A DNA stretch of 63,175 bases from Bacteroidales bacterium (GCA_016936215.1 JAFGPL010000029.1:1-63175), one strand, 5' to 3'; positions 28,704 to 38,048 are shown, counted from the stretch's first letter. Notes: a model not told the origin generated them from the sequence alone. Translations and numbers: made by a program.

Positions 28704-30062
28704 ATGAATATTACCAGGGAAAAAACAGACGAACTAAATTCGGTTATCAGCATTGTAATTGACAAAGATGATTATGAAGAACGTGTAAACAATACCCTCA
28801 GGGATTACAGGCGTAAAGCCAGGATTGACGGTTTTCGTCCCGGCAAGGTACCTTTCGGGCTTGTTAATAAATTATATCGCAAGCCAGTGCTTGTTGAAGA
28901 AGTAAACAATATTCTCAACGAATCGTTGACAAAATACATCGTAGACGAAAAACTTAATGTTCTTGGCGAACCGCTTCCAAATGAATCACGCCAGAAAAAT
29001 TTCGACTGGGACCATGATACTTCTTTTGAATTTGTAATTGATGTCGGCCTGGCCCCTGAATGTGACATCACCGTGTCACCCAAAGATAAATTTGCCCTGT
29101 ACAAAATCAAAATTGATGACAAAATAAGGGATGAATACACGGATAAATATACCTCACGGCTTGGCAATTTTGAAGATGCCGGATCGGCAGGTGAAAAATC
29201 ACTGATCAAAGCCGACCTCACACAGGTTGACAAAGAAGGAAATGTTGTCGGGGAAGGCATCAGTGTAGAAGACGCTTCACTTTCACTGCAGGTCATCAAA
29301 GACGATAAGATTCTCAAAAGCCTCCTTGGCCTGAAAAAAGACGACGAAATACAAATAAACCTCAAGAAAGCATATCCGAACAACATAGACCTTGCATCGT
29401 TGCTGAAAGTTAATACCAGTGAAATTGAACTTATCAATGGTGAGTTTAAACTGAAGGTTAAATCGGTATTGGAATTTCAAAAAGCAGAAGTCAACCAGGA
29501 TTTTTATGACAAATTGTTCGGAAAAGACGCCATTAAAACAACCGAAGAATATCATGACAAACTTGACCAGATCATTAAATCTGACTTCAACCATGATGCT
29601 GAATATAAATTCAGGATGGATGCAAGAGAATACTACCTTTCGAAATTTAAAAAAGACCTGCCGCAGGAATTTCTTAAACGCTGGCTTGTGCAGGTAAACA
29701 AAGATAAATTCACCCCCGAACAAATTGAAAAGGATTTTAACCATTTTCTTGAAGACCTGAAATGGCAGTTGATTAAGGATAAGATTGGCAAAGAAAACAA
29801 TCTCAAAGTAACAGAAGATGAGTTGCTTGATTACGCCAAAAATTTTACCAGGATGCAATTCGCCCAGTACTATGGTATTTCAGATTTCCCTGAAGACCAA
29901 CTGGCAGGCTATGCCCAGGAAATACTCAAGAAAGATGAAGAACGCAGGAAAATGGCCGAAAGGATTTTTGAAGATAAAATCATAGATTTTATTAAGAATA
30001 CTGCCAAAATTGAAGAGAAAGAGATTTCATCTGAAAAATTCAACAAATTGCTTGAAAAATAG
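28704..30062 (+). CDS. tig: Trigger factor
   Basis: Ribosome-bound chaperone that receives nascent chains at the exit tunnel. The 452-residue product has the ribosome-binding signature GFRPGKVP (43-50). A divergent FKBP-like middle domain follows (about 150-245; many Bacteroidota proteins have a weakly conserved peptidyl-prolyl isomerase site), then the helical C-terminal chaperone arms. The length is normal. It is followed 33 nt later by clpP and then clpX, the widespread tig-clpP-clpX cluster. Confidence 0.95.
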   Translation: MNITREKTDELNSVISIVIDKDDYEERVNNTLRDYRRKARIDGFRPGKVPFGLVNKLYRKPVLVEEVNNILNESLTKYIVDEKLNVLGEPLPNESRQKNFDWDHDTSFEFVIDVGLAPECDITVSPKDKFALYKIKIDDKIRDEYTDKYTSRLGNFEDAGSAGEKSLIKADLTQVDKEGNVVGEGISVEDASLSLQVIKDDKILKSLLGLKKDDEIQINLKKAYPNNIDLASLLKVNTSEIELINGEFKLKVKSVLEFQKAEVNQDFYDKLFGKDAIKTTEEYHDKLDQIIKSDFNHDAEYKFRMDAREYYLSKFKKDLPQEFLKRWLVQVNKDKFTPEQIEKDFNHFLEDLKWQLIKDKIGKENNLKVTEDELLDYAKNFTRMQFAQYYGISDFPEDQLAGYAQEILKKDEERRKMAERIFEDKIIDFIKNTAKIEEKEISSEKFNKLLEK

Positions 30063-30095
30063 TTTATACATCCATAACTTCGTAGAAAACAGATT

Positions 30096-30776
30096 ATGAG
30101 TTTAGCAGACGATTTCAGAAAATATGCCGTAAAGCACAAAGGTATAAGCAGTATTACCCTCGACAGTTATTCTTCGGTAGTATCAAGTTATATTTCACCG
30201 ACCATCATTGAGGAACGGCAACTGAATATTGCCCAGATGGATGTATTCTCAAGGCTGATGATGGACAGGATAATATTTCTTGGATTACCGATTGATGATT
30301 ATGTGGCCAATATCATCCAGGCCCAATTGCTTTACCTTGATTCTGCCGACCCGGGAAAAGATATACAGATTTATTTTAACACCCCGGGAGGCGCTGTACA
30401 TGCCGGGTTAGGCATTTACGATACCATACAGTATATCAGTTGTGATGTTGCCACCATATGTACCGGTATGGCAGCCTCAATGGGGGCAGTGCTGCTGTGT
30501 GCAGGCAAGAAAGGAAAACGTTCGGCGCTCAAACATTCGCGCATTATGATACACCAGCCTATGGGCGGGGCCCAGGGCCAGGCTGCAGATATTGAAATTA
30601 CTGCAAGGGAAATTCTAAAGCTCAGGACTGAATTGTATGCAATTATTGCAGAACATTCCGGTAACCCTGTTGAAAAGGTTGAAAAAGACTCCGACCGCGA
30701 TTACTGGATGACCGCCAAAGAGGCAAAGGAGTATGGCATGATTGATGAAGTGCTTGAAAGACCGGTAAAAAAATAG
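30096..30776 (+). CDS. clpP: ATP-dependent Clp protease proteolytic subunit
   Basis: The serine-protease subunit that degrades proteins unfolded by ClpX. The 226-residue product carries the triad Ser128 (GMAASMG), His153 (MIHQP) and Asp202 (DRDYWM). The ~30-residue N-terminal part before [11 protein letters not shown] is longer than the E. coli propeptide, as is usual in Bacteroidota. It sits between tig and clpX on the same strand, with a 77-nt gap to clpX. Confidence 0.97.
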   Translation: MSLADDFRKYAVKHKGISSITLDSYSSVVSSYISPTIIEERQLNIAQMDVFSRLMMDRIIFLGLPIDDYVANIIQAQLLYLDSADPGKDIQIYFNTPGGAVHAGLGIYDTIQYISCDVATICTGMAASMGAVLLCAGKKGKRSALKHSRIMIHQPMGGAQGQAADIEITAREILKLRTELYAIIAEHSGNPVEKVEKDSDRDYWMTAKEAKEYGMIDEVLERPVKK

Positions 30777-30853
30777 ATGTTCACAAATTATTTGGGACAT
30801 TATTGTATCTTTTTGCAATTTTAAAACGTAATTAAAGAAAATTGGCTTATTCA

Positions 30854-32074
30854 ATGGACAAATGCTCGTTCTGCGGCAGGGATAAAAAAGACACCAATCT
30901 TTTAATTGCAGGTATATCCGGACATATCTGCGATAGCTGTATTGAACAAGCCTACGAAATCGTTCAGGAAGAACTGAAAAAAAACAATGAATTTGATGTT
31001 AATTCTATCAAGCTTTTAAAACCGGTAGAAATTAAAAAATTCCTCGATCTGTATGTCATCGGACAGGAAGAAGCTAAAAAGTTTATTTCGGTGGCTGTTT
31101 ACAACCACTATAAAAGATTGATGCAGACTTCACGCAGGGACGAAGACGATGTCGAGATTGAAAAATCAAATATTATTCTTGTCGGCGAAACAGGTACAGG
31201 TAAAACGTTGTTGGCCCGCACCATAGCAAAACTGCTGCATGTGCCTTTCACCATTGTTGACGCCACTGTTTTGACCGAAGCAGGGTATGTGGGCGAAGAT
31301 ATTGAAAGCATCCTCACAAGGCTCCTTCAGGTTGCAGATTACAATGTGGAAGCAGCCGAAAAAGGTATTGTATTTATTGACGAGATAGACAAGATTGCCC
31401 GTAAAGGTGATAATCCTTCAATAACACGCGATGTTTCAGGTGAAGGTGTTCAACAGGGTTTGCTCAAACTGCTCGAAGGGTCTGTTGTGAACGTTCCCCC
31501 GCAGGGAGGCCGGAAACACCCAGACCAGAAGATGATCCCCGTGAATACCAAGAACATCCTTTTTATTTGTGGTGGGGCATTTGACGGTATAGATAAAAAA
31601 ATAGCGCTGCGCCTTAATACCAAAATTGTAGGTTATACCGCTGCAAGAAACACCTCAAAAATTGAGCGTGATAACCTGCTTCAGTATATTGCCCCCCAGG
31701 ACCTGAAGGCTTTTGGCCTGATACCCGAAATTATCGGCAGGCTGCCCGTGCTTACTTACCTGCACCCGCTTGACCGTACGGCATTGCGAAATATTCTCAC
31801 CGAACCAAAAAATGCCATTATTAAACAATACATCAAATTGTTCAAGATTGATGCTATTGAACTTGAGTTCGAAAAAGAGGTACTTGAATATATTGTAGAT
31901 AAGGCAATAGAATTTAAACTTGGGGCACGCGGACTGCGTTCCATCTGTGAACACATCATGATAGATGCCATGTTTGAACTGCCTTCCGGTGGCACCGATA
32001 AAATGGTTGTAACCAAAAAATATGCCGAAGAAAAACTCGAAAAAGTAAATATCAAACGGCTTAAAGTAGCATAA
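30854..32074 (+). CDS. clpX: ATP-dependent Clp protease ATP-binding subunit ClpX
   Basis: AAA+ unfoldase that feeds ClpP. The zinc-binding N-domain uses Cys4, Cys7, Cys26 and Cys29. Walker [10 protein letters not shown] (111-119), Walker B VFIDEIDK and the substrate-contacting GYVGED loop are intact, and the C-terminal small domain contains [17 protein letters not shown] 30854 gives [12 protein letters not shown], the normal N-terminus; a TTG at 30842 would add four residues. The product has 406 residues, typical for the family. Confidence 0.97.
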   Translation: MDKCSFCGRDKKDTNLLIAGISGHICDSCIEQAYEIVQEELKKNNEFDVNSIKLLKPVEIKKFLDLYVIGQEEAKKFISVAVYNHYKRLMQTSRRDEDDVEIEKSNIILVGETGTGKTLLARTIAKLLHVPFTIVDATVLTEAGYVGEDIESILTRLLQVADYNVEAAEKGIVFIDEIDKIARKGDNPSITRDVSGEGVQQGLLKLLEGSVVNVPPQGGRKHPDQKMIPVNTKNILFICGGAFDGIDKKIALRLNTKIVGYTAARNTSKIERDNLLQYIAPQDLKAFGLIPEIIGRLPVLTYLHPLDRTALRNILTEPKNAIIKQYIKLFKIDAIELEFEKEVLEYIVDKAIEFKLGARGLRSICEHIMIDAMFELPSGGTDKMVVTKKYAEEKLEKVNIKRLKVA

Positions 32075-32129
32075 CAAACATATTTACAGATAATTAAAAA
32101 ATATTTTTATTTATTTTTATTTGAAAAGC

Positions 32130-32159
32130 TTGTTTTTTAAAATTTGAGAAATATATTTG
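32130..32159 (+). promoter_or_regulatory. Promoter of the trp operon
   Basis: TTG (32130-32132), 19 nt, then TATATTTG (32152-32159) fit the Bacteroidota consensus. Predicted initiation near 32166 leaves about 10 nt before the leader peptide and about 165 nt before trpE. Confidence 0.7.
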
Positions 32160-32176
32160 CAGAACATAAATATACA

Positions 32177-32236
32177 ATGAACAGGATAATGTATACAATA
32201 TGGTGGTGGTGGCACAGCTTTCTCCGAAAACCGTGA
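32177..32236 (+). CDS. trpL: trp operon leader peptide with four consecutive Trp codons
   Basis: A 19-codon frame reads MNRIMYTIWWWWHSFLRKP and stops at TGA 32234-32236. The four tandem TGG codons (32201-32212) are the regulatory element: scarce charged tRNA-Trp would stall the ribosome there. The frame lies between a good promoter and a terminator, 97 nt before trpE, which is exactly the layout of a ribosome-mediated attenuator. The peptide itself needs no function. Too short for normal gene finding. Confidence 0.88.
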   Translation: MNRIMYTIWWWWHSFLRKP

Positions 32237-32306
32237 GACCATGCTATTATTGTATGCCATCAAGATATAATAAACGGCCTATCGTACTCACGGTAGGCCG
32301 TTTTTA
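32230..32306 (+). promoter_or_regulatory. trp attenuator: antiterminator/terminator switch
   Basis: ACCGTGAG (32230-32237, covering the leader stop) can pair with CTCACGGT (32287-32294). That pairing takes up the terminator loop and part of its 3' arm. A ribosome stalled at the Trp codons leaves 32230-32237 free, so the antiterminator can form. A ribosome that reaches the stop covers this segment, so the terminator at 32272-32306 forms. The pairings are read directly; the mechanism is inferred from classical trp attenuation. Confidence 0.75.
32272..32306 (+). terminator. Rho-independent terminator of the trp attenuator
   Basis: AAACGGCCTATCG (32272-32284) pairs with CGGTAGGCCGTTT (32291-32303; one G-U) around a 6-nt loop, and a T-run covers 32301-32305. 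It ends 27 nt before trpE. Confidence 0.9.
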
Positions 32307-32332
32307 GTTTAAAAAATTTAAATACTGTAACG

Positions 32333-33736
32333 ATGGAAATTTATAAATTTAAAACAAGGGTGAAAAAAGTGCTTTCAGATACCATCACACCTGTAAGCAT
32401 TTATATGAAGATCAGGGATCTTTACCCCAAATCACTTCTGCTCGAAAGCTCTGATTACAGGGGCAACGAAAACAGTTATTCGTTTGTATGCATCGAACCA
32501 AAAGCTTCTTACACCCTTGATAACTGGCATGTAAAGGAAGAGTACCCCGATGGTGCCTGTAATGAATATGATTTAAGTAAACAAATAAATTTCAACCGGT
32601 CGTTCAACACTTTCATCTCAAAATTTAAACAGCTCGAAAATGGCAAGCCCCCGGTAAACGGGCTGTTTGGGTATTCAACATACGATGCTGTACAATATTT
32701 CGAGTCAATCCGGTTTAAAGCACCGCAGAAGGAAAATTATAAAATACCCGACCTCAGGTATGGCATTTTCAGGTATATTATTGCAATCAACCACTTTCAA
32801 AATGTAATGTATATCATTGAAAATAAATTCGATGAGAGTGAAAGTCAGATAGAGAAACTCGAACTGCTGCTCTACAACATGAATATCCAGACACGCAGTT
32901 TCAGGTCGCTCAACAACGAAGTGAGCAATGTTACCGATGAAGCATTTATGGAGATGGTAAAAATGGGAAAACACCATTGCTACCGTGGAGATGTTTTCCA
33001 GATTGTAATGTCAAGGCAGTATTCACAACATTTTGAAGGTGACGATTTTAATCTCTACAGGGCCTTAAGGTCAATCAATCCCTCACCATATCTTTTCTAT
33101 TTCGATTTCGGCGACTACCGTATTTTTGGTTCTTCACCCGAAGCACAGCTAAAAGTAAAAAACGGAAGGGCATTTATCAATCCGATTGCCGGTACTTTTA
33201 AGCGGACCGGTGACGATGAAAAAGATAAAGAATCCGCCGAAAAACTTGCCAAAGACCCCAAAGAAAACTCAGAGCACATTATGCTGGTTGACCTTGCCCG
33301 TAACGATCTTAGCCGATACGGAACCGATATTAAAGTGGAAAGTTACCGTGAAATACAGTTTTATTCACATGTAATTCATATGGTATCAACAGTTTCGGGA
33401 AAATTGCATCCCGGTTCAAACTGTATAGACATGATGACTGCCACGTTTCCTGCCGGCACACTTTCAGGGGCCCCTAAATTCAAAGCAATGGAATTGCTCG
33501 ATAAATATGAAAACCAGTCCAGGGGTTACTATGGCGGTGCTATCGGCTATATTGACTTCGATGGCACATTTAACCACGCCATAATGATACGAACATTCCT
33601 GAGCAAGGGCAATGCCCTCTTTTACCAGGCAGGTGCCGGAATTGTGGCAGACTCTAAAGAGGAAAGCGAACTGCAGGAGGTAAACAACAAACTTGGCGCC
33701 TTAAAAAAAGCCATTGACCTCGCCCAACAACTATAA
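32333..33736 (+). CDS. trpE: Anthranilate synthase component I
   Basis: Converts chorismate to anthranilate with ammonia from TrpG. The 467-residue protein has the chorismate-binding fold: an N-terminal domain with LLESSDYRGNENSYSF (about 38-53, the region that contributes to Trp feedback binding in the family), then GDVFQIVMSRQY, INPIAGTFKRTGDDEKD, HIMLVDLARNDLSRYG and FPAGTLSGAPKFKAM. All catalytic signatures look intact. It is the first gene behind the attenuator and is followed by trpG after 18 nt. Confidence 0.97.
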   Translation: MEIYKFKTRVKKVLSDTITPVSIYMKIRDLYPKSLLLESSDYRGNENSYSFVCIEPKASYTLDNWHVKEEYPDGACNEYDLSKQINFNRSFNTFISKFKQLENGKPPVNGLFGYSTYDAVQYFESIRFKAPQKENYKIPDLRYGIFRYIIAINHFQNVMYIIENKFDESESQIEKLELLLYNMNIQTRSFRSLNNEVSNVTDEAFMEMVKMGKHHCYRGDVFQIVMSRQYSQHFEGDDFNLYRALRSINPSPYLFYFDFGDYRIFGSSPEAQLKVKNGRAFINPIAGTFKRTGDDEKDKESAEKLAKDPKENSEHIMLVDLARNDLSRYGTDIKVESYREIQFYSHVIHMVSTVSGKLHPGSNCIDMMTATFPAGTLSGAPKFKAMELLDKYENQSRGYYGGAIGYIDFDGTFNHAIMIRTFLSKGNALFYQAGAGIVADSKEESELQEVNNKLGALKKAIDLAQQL

Positions 33737-33754
33737 CATTTAAATTTTAAAAAT

Positions 33755-34327
33755 ATGAAACGCATTTTGGTGATTGACAATTACGATTCATTTACATACA
33801 ACCTGGTACATTACATCCGCAGCCTTACAGATGATAAGATGGATGTATTCAGGAACGATGAAATTTCGCTTAACGAAGTTGGCAGGTATGATAAAATTTT
33901 ACTTTCACCCGGCCCGGGCATCCCAGTTGAAGCAGGCATCTGTCTCGACCTCATTAAGAATTATGCCCCGGTAAAGAGCATCCTGGGTGTATGTCTCGGA
34001 CATCAGGCAATAGGTGAAGCTTTTGGAGGGAAACTGAATAATCTTGAAAGGGTGTATCACGGGGTAGCAACAAAAATAAAACTGCTCGACAAAAACAACC
34101 CGTTGCATGCCGGTATCCCTTCAGGTTTTAATGCCGGCAGGTATCATTCGTGGGTGGTTGCCAGGGAAGGGCTGCCCGACTGTTTTACCATTACATCTGA
34201 AGACGAAGACGGCATTATTATGGGGATCAGTCATAAAACTTATGATATCAACGGCGTACAGTATCATCCCGAATCGGTGCTTACTGAACATGGAATGAAA
34301 ATTATTGAAAACTGGCTGAAAATATGA
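33755..34327 (+). CDS. trpG: Anthranilate synthase component II (glutamine amidotransferase)
   Basis: Class I glutamine amidotransferase supplying ammonia to TrpE. The 190-residue product has the nucleophile Cys in LGVCLGHQAIGE (about 76-87), the oxyanion SPGPGIP (about 51-57) and the His-Glu pair in QYHPESVLTEHG (about 168-179). It is a stand-alone subunit, not fused to TrpD. Such subunits sometimes also serve p-aminobenzoate synthase. Its last 4 nt overlap the start of the methyltransferase gene. Confidence 0.95.
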   Translation: MKRILVIDNYDSFTYNLVHYIRSLTDDKMDVFRNDEISLNEVGRYDKILLSPGPGIPVEAGICLDLIKNYAPVKSILGVCLGHQAIGEAFGGKLNNLERVYHGVATKIKLLDKNNPLHAGIPSGFNAGRYHSWVVAREGLPDCFTITSEDEDGIIMGISHKTYDINGVQYHPESVLTEHGMKIIENWLKI

Positions 34328-35109
34328 AAGAAACACGCTATACATTTGGTGATACCATTACTGCAAACGAGCGCCTGAAAAGGATCGCGGCCTTTTTTAA
34401 TCCGCTTGCGGCATCGTTTATCCGTGAACATGTGCATACCACCATTACATCGGTGGCCGACCTGGGCTGCGGCCCTGGCTATACCACCGATATGCTGGCC
34501 CATGCAACAAATGCCCGTTATGTTACCGGTTTGGATATTTCTGAAAACTTTCTGGATGCAGCAAGACAAAACTTCACAGCTTATACCTTTATTTATCATG
34601 ATGTAAGGGATACCAACCTTCCGGTTAAGACTGACCTGGTTTATTTCAGGTTCCTGCTTTCTCATTTAAAAAATATCAGACAGCTTGTTGAAGACTGGAC
34701 AGCATCGCTAAACCCTTCCGGATATATTGTTATTGATGAGCTGGAGGATATTTATACAGACAATAAATTTTTTAAAGATTACCTGTCTGTAAGTGACGGG
34801 CTGATCAAGTCACAGGGAGCTGATTTATATATTGGCAAAAAGCTTAACGAAGAGCTTGACGGGTTGAATATTTTTAAAAATGTTAGCTCATTGTTACCGG
34901 TAAAAGACTCGCAGGCGGCAGAATGGTTTTATCCCAATACAATTTCAGTATGGAAAGACGAACCCTGGGTTAAAGACCGGTTATGCCCGTCTGAAATAAA
35001 TTGCATCTCGCAATACCTGCTTAAAACAAGTATAAACAAAACAGAAAAATCGTCTATCACCTGGAGGATGAAGAAAATGATAATAAGGGCCAGGGATACA
35101 AAGAATTAA
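34324..35109 (+). CDS. SAM-dependent methyltransferase embedded in the trp operon
   Basis: A 261-residue class I methyltransferase. The SAM-binding motif I is VADLGCGPGYTTDML (about 40-54), followed by the acidic loop VTGLDISENF (about 63-72) and a motif IV-like LVYFRFLLSH. ATGA overlap with trpG (4 nt) and a 12-nt gap to trpD place it firmly inside the operon. It is not a known tryptophan enzyme. The substrate is unknown; a product or intermediate of the pathway, or an unrelated target made under the same control, are both possible. Confidence 0.85.
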   Translation: MKETRYTFGDTITANERLKRIAAFFNPLAASFIREHVHTTITSVADLGCGPGYTTDMLAHATNARYVTGLDISENFLDAARQNFTAYTFIYHDVRDTNLPVKTDLVYFRFLLSHLKNIRQLVEDWTASLNPSGYIVIDELEDIYTDNKFFKDYLSVSDGLIKSQGADLYIGKKLNEELDGLNIFKNVSSLLPVKDSQAAEWFYPNTISVWKDEPWVKDRLCPSEINCISQYLLKTSINKTEKSSITWRMKKMIIRARDTKN

Positions 35110-35121
35110 AACCTGATAAAT

Positions 35122-36120
35122 ATGAAAGACACATTAAACTACCTGTTTGCAGGCAATTCCCTTACACGCGATGAAGCCAGGGAAAGCCTCTTAAAATTGG
35201 CCGGCGGCACATACAGTGAAGCCGAAATGGCAGCTTTTCTCACCGTATTCAATATGCGTAAATTACTGCCACAGGAACTGGCAGGGTTCAGGGATGCCAT
35301 GCTCGACCTTGCTGTCCAGGTAAATCTGCAGGAAAAAGACCTGATTGATGTTTGCGGCACAGGCGGCGATGAAAAAAATACTTTTAATATATCTACGTTA
35401 TCAGCATTTGTAATTGCAGGGGCCGGGGCAAAAGTGGTGAAGCATGGTAATTACGCAATATCTTCACCATGCGGCTCTTCCAATGTGCTCGAACACTTCG
35501 GGTACAGGTTCAGCAACAGCCAGGTTAAACTGCAACGCGAAATAGAAAATACCAATATATGCTATCTGCATGCCCCGCTTTTTCACCCGGCTATGAAAAA
35601 TATAGCACCGGTAAGAAAAGCGCTGAAAGTCAAAACATTCTTTAACATCCTGGGCCCTTTGGTTAATCCTGCAAAACCAAACTATCAGTTCGTCGGGGTA
35701 TTCAACCAGGAGATACAACAATTGTATGCTGATGTATATAAACACATCGGCATTCACCATATTATTGTTTACAGCCTCGATGGTTATGATGAAATATCCC
35801 TTACAGGTGATTTCAGGTATATTTCGCTGCAGAAGGATGAACTGCTTTCTCCGGGTTTAATAGGCTTAAAGCAGGTAAAGCACGAAGACCTGTTCGGGGG
35901 CAACACGGTAGCTGAAGCTGCCCGTATATTTGAAGATATCCTTAAAGGAGACGGCACCCAACAGCAAAAAGATGTGGTGATAGCCAACGCCGCAATGGCC
36001 TTACATTGTTATTTTCGCGATAAAAGCTTTGAAGAGTGCATTGCAAGGGCCCGTGAATCACTTGAGGGTAAAAAAGCGCTGCAGGCATTTCTTAACCTGA
36101 TAAAATTACAGGACAAATGA
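35122..36120 (+). CDS. trpD: Anthranilate phosphoribosyltransferase
   Basis: Transfers phosphoribose from PRPP to anthranilate. The 332-residue length is typical. The signatures are CGTGGDEKNTFNIST (about 77-91), the anthranilate/PRPP segment VKHGNYAISSPCGSSN (about 104-119, with Asn where many have Asp) and LGPLVNPAKP (about 178-187). It lies 12 nt after the methyltransferase and overlaps the following GNAT gene by 4 nt. Confidence 0.96.
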   Translation: MKDTLNYLFAGNSLTRDEARESLLKLAGGTYSEAEMAAFLTVFNMRKLLPQELAGFRDAMLDLAVQVNLQEKDLIDVCGTGGDEKNTFNISTLSAFVIAGAGAKVVKHGNYAISSPCGSSNVLEHFGYRFSNSQVKLQREIENTNICYLHAPLFHPAMKNIAPVRKALKVKTFFNILGPLVNPAKPNYQFVGVFNQEIQQLYADVYKHIGIHHIIVYSLDGYDEISLTGDFRYISLQKDELLSPGLIGLKQVKHEDLFGGNTVAEAARIFEDILKGDGTQQQKDVVIANAAMALHCYFRDKSFEECIARARESLEGKKALQAFLNLIKLQDK

Positions 36121-36578
36121 TAATTACCCGTGCCACCAGAAGCGATTTACCCGAAATTCTGCAATTGCAGAAAGAGGCCTTTTTACAGGAGGCCCAACTA
36201 TATAACAATTTAAACATTCAACCATTAACCCAGACTACTGAAGAAATTGAAACCGAATATCAGACAAAAGTATTTCTGAAGGCATTGGCAGGTTCAGCCA
36301 TAGTTGGTTCTGTAAGGGCTAACCTTGATGGTGCTGCTTGTTGGGTAAACAAGCTTATGGTTCATCCGCTTTTTCAGAAACGCGGAATTGGAAAAGCCTT
36401 GTTACTCGAAATTGAAAAATACTTCACCGAAAGTGAAAAATTTTTGCTGGGAACAGGGGCAAAAAGCACAAATAATATCAGGCTTTATGAAAGTGCAGGT
36501 TACAGAATTTTAAAATATGACAAGTTTCACGATGGTGTGGATGCTGTTTTTATGGAAAAAGTAATAAAAAGAATATGA
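36117..36578 (+). CDS. GNAT-family acetyltransferase embedded in the trp operon
   Basis: A 153-residue GNAT protein. The acetyl-CoA motif A is VNKLMVHPLFQKRGIGKALL (about 77-96), and the C-terminal strand region contains NNIRLYESAGYRIL. It overlaps trpD (ATGA, 4 nt) and trpC (4 nt), so its translation is probably coupled to both. No role in tryptophan synthesis is known for this family. Its substrate cannot be predicted. The tight fit between trpD and trpC argues for selection to keep it coexpressed. Confidence 0.85.
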   Translation: MIITRATRSDLPEILQLQKEAFLQEAQLYNNLNIQPLTQTTEEIETEYQTKVFLKALAGSAIVGSVRANLDGAACWVNKLMVHPLFQKRGIGKALLLEIEKYFTESEKFLLGTGAKSTNNIRLYESAGYRILKYDKFHDGVDAVFMEKVIKRI

Positions 36579-37357
36579 ACATTTTAGACGAAATTGTTGC
36601 CTACAAACGCTTAGTGGTGAAGGAACAAAAAGCAACTGCTCCATACAGGGTGCTTGAACAATCGGATTACTTCGAAAAAGAAGTTGTATCACTGACCCAT
36701 GCCCTTAAAAACACGCGGAGTACATCAATAATCGCTGAGTTTAAGCGCAAATCGCCGTCAAAAGGCATGATCAATGAATTTGCCATACCCGAAGAGATAA
36801 CAAAAGGTTATGCCGATGCCGGGGCTGCCGGATTATCTGTACTTACAGATGAAAAGTATTTTGGCGGGTCAACAGCAGATTTAATGAAAGCGCGCGAAGC
36901 AAACACGGTCCCAATCCTTCGCAAAGACTTTACAATTGATGAATACCAGGTGGTTGAGGCCAAATCTATGGGTGCCGATGCCATTTTACTTATTGCTGCA
37001 TGTTTGTCGGGAAAAGAGGTAATGCAACTTGCACGGTCGGCAAAGAAGCTCCGTTTGCAGGTCATCCTTGAAGTCCACGAACCGGCCGAACTCAACCGGA
37101 TCAACGGGTATATTGATATTGTGGGTGTGAACAACCGCAACCTTAAAACTTTTAATGTAGACATCACAACATCCCTCGAAATAGTAAAACATATCCCGCC
37201 TGAGTTCTTAAAAATCTCTGAAAGCGGGATCAGCAAACAGGATGCTGTCAGAAAACTCACAGATTGCGGTTATGATGGCTTTCTCATCGGTGAGAATTTT
37301 ATGAAAGAAAAAGATCCTGCAAGGGCTTTCAGAGAATTTCTCCTGGAATTGAAGTGA
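36575..37357 (+). CDS. trpC: Indole-3-glycerol phosphate synthase
   Basis: Closes the indole ring from carboxyphenylamino-deoxyribulose phosphate. The 260-residue TIM barrel shows IIAEFKRKSPSKG (about 49-61), YFGGS (about 94-98), ILRKDF (about 110-115), IVGVNNRNLKTF (about 188-199) and LKISESGI (about 214-221). It is monofunctional; TrpF is encoded separately just downstream. The start overlaps the GNAT gene by 4 nt. Confidence 0.96.
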   Translation: MNILDEIVAYKRLVVKEQKATAPYRVLEQSDYFEKEVVSLTHALKNTRSTSIIAEFKRKSPSKGMINEFAIPEEITKGYADAGAAGLSVLTDEKYFGGSTADLMKAREANTVPILRKDFTIDEYQVVEAKSMGADAILLIAACLSGKEVMQLARSAKKLRLQVILEVHEPAELNRINGYIDIVGVNNRNLKTFNVDITTSLEIVKHIPPEFLKISESGISKQDAVRKLTDCGYDGFLIGENFMKEKDPARAFREFLLELK

Positions 37358-37380
37358 ACCAAAAGTAGATTGTAACATTG

Positions 37381-37422
37381 AATTTCGAACAAGGAATGAT
37401 AAATTTTGAACAAAGAATGCTC
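37381..37422 (+). repeat. 21-nt imperfect tandem duplication at the trpF start
   Basis: AATTTCGAACAAGGAATGAT (37381-37400) is followed in the same phase by AATTTTGAACAAAGAATGCT starting at 37402. The repeat unit is 21 nt and each copy carries an ATG, so the trpF translation start is doubled. Confidence 0.75.
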
Positions 37423-38046
37423 AAACTAAAAGTGTGCGGAATGCGCGATAGGAAAAACCTGGAACAGTTAATTGGCCTCGGACCTGATTATATCGGGTTT
37501 ATTTTCTATTCAAAATCGTCCCGTTTTGTCGGAGAAGAATTCAACCCGGATATAACTGCAATGGTCCCGGCCTCTATCAGAAAGGTTGGTGTGTTTGTTG
37601 ATGCAGATGCTTATTATGTTTCATCCCGAATAGTTAAATACGGACTTGATTTTGTTCAGCTTCACGGTACCGAAACACCTGATTACTGCAGGAAATTCTA
37701 TGGGGAGGGAACAGGGGTAATAAAGTCGTTCAGCATAGATGAAGATTTTGACTTTAATATACTTGAAGACTATGCAGATAATTGCAGCTATTTTCTTTTC
37801 GACACCAAAACTCCATTGTTTGGAGGATCAGGCGAAAAGTTCAACTGGGGCCTGCTCGAAAAGTACCAGCTTCCAAAGCCGTTTTTTCTTAGTGGTGGCC
37901 TGGGAATTGATGATGCAGAGAAGATTACCCGGATAAAAAATCTGAATATCCATGCCCTGGACATCAACAGCAGGTTTGAACTGCAGCCGGGGATTAAAAA
38001 TATTGATATGATTAAGGAATTTATTACAAAAATTAAGCATAACTAA
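37417..38046 (+). CDS. trpF: Phosphoribosylanthranilate isomerase
   Basis: Isomerises phosphoribosylanthranilate. The product shows LKVCGMRD at the N-terminus (catalytic Cys in the KxCG motif), [27 protein letters not shown] and [14 protein letters not shown], all of the TrpF barrel. The start is uncertain. A 21-nt imperfect tandem duplication (37381-37422) places ATGs at 37396 and 37417 in the same frame. ATG 37417 gives the usual N-terminus (209 residues), while 37396 adds seven residues. It lies 59 nt after trpC and 2 nt before trpB. Confidence 0.93.
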   Translation: MLKLKVCGMRDRKNLEQLIGLGPDYIGFIFYSKSSRFVGEEFNPDITAMVPASIRKVGVFVDADAYYVSSRIVKYGLDFVQLHGTETPDYCRKFYGEGTGVIKSFSIDEDFDFNILEDYADNCSYFLFDTKTPLFGGSGEKFNWGLLEKYQLPKPFFLSGGLGIDDAEKITRIKNLNIHALDINSRFELQPGIKNIDMIKEFITKIKHN

Positions 38047-38048
38047 TT

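Noticed and set aside
29283..29858. 191-residue minus-strand frame inside tig
   Set aside because: Antisense shadow of trigger factor; a Phe-rich, low-complexity product.
32195..32215. TGG repeat as a simple-sequence repeat
   Set aside because: The four TGG codons are in frame with the leader peptide and have a regulatory explanation.
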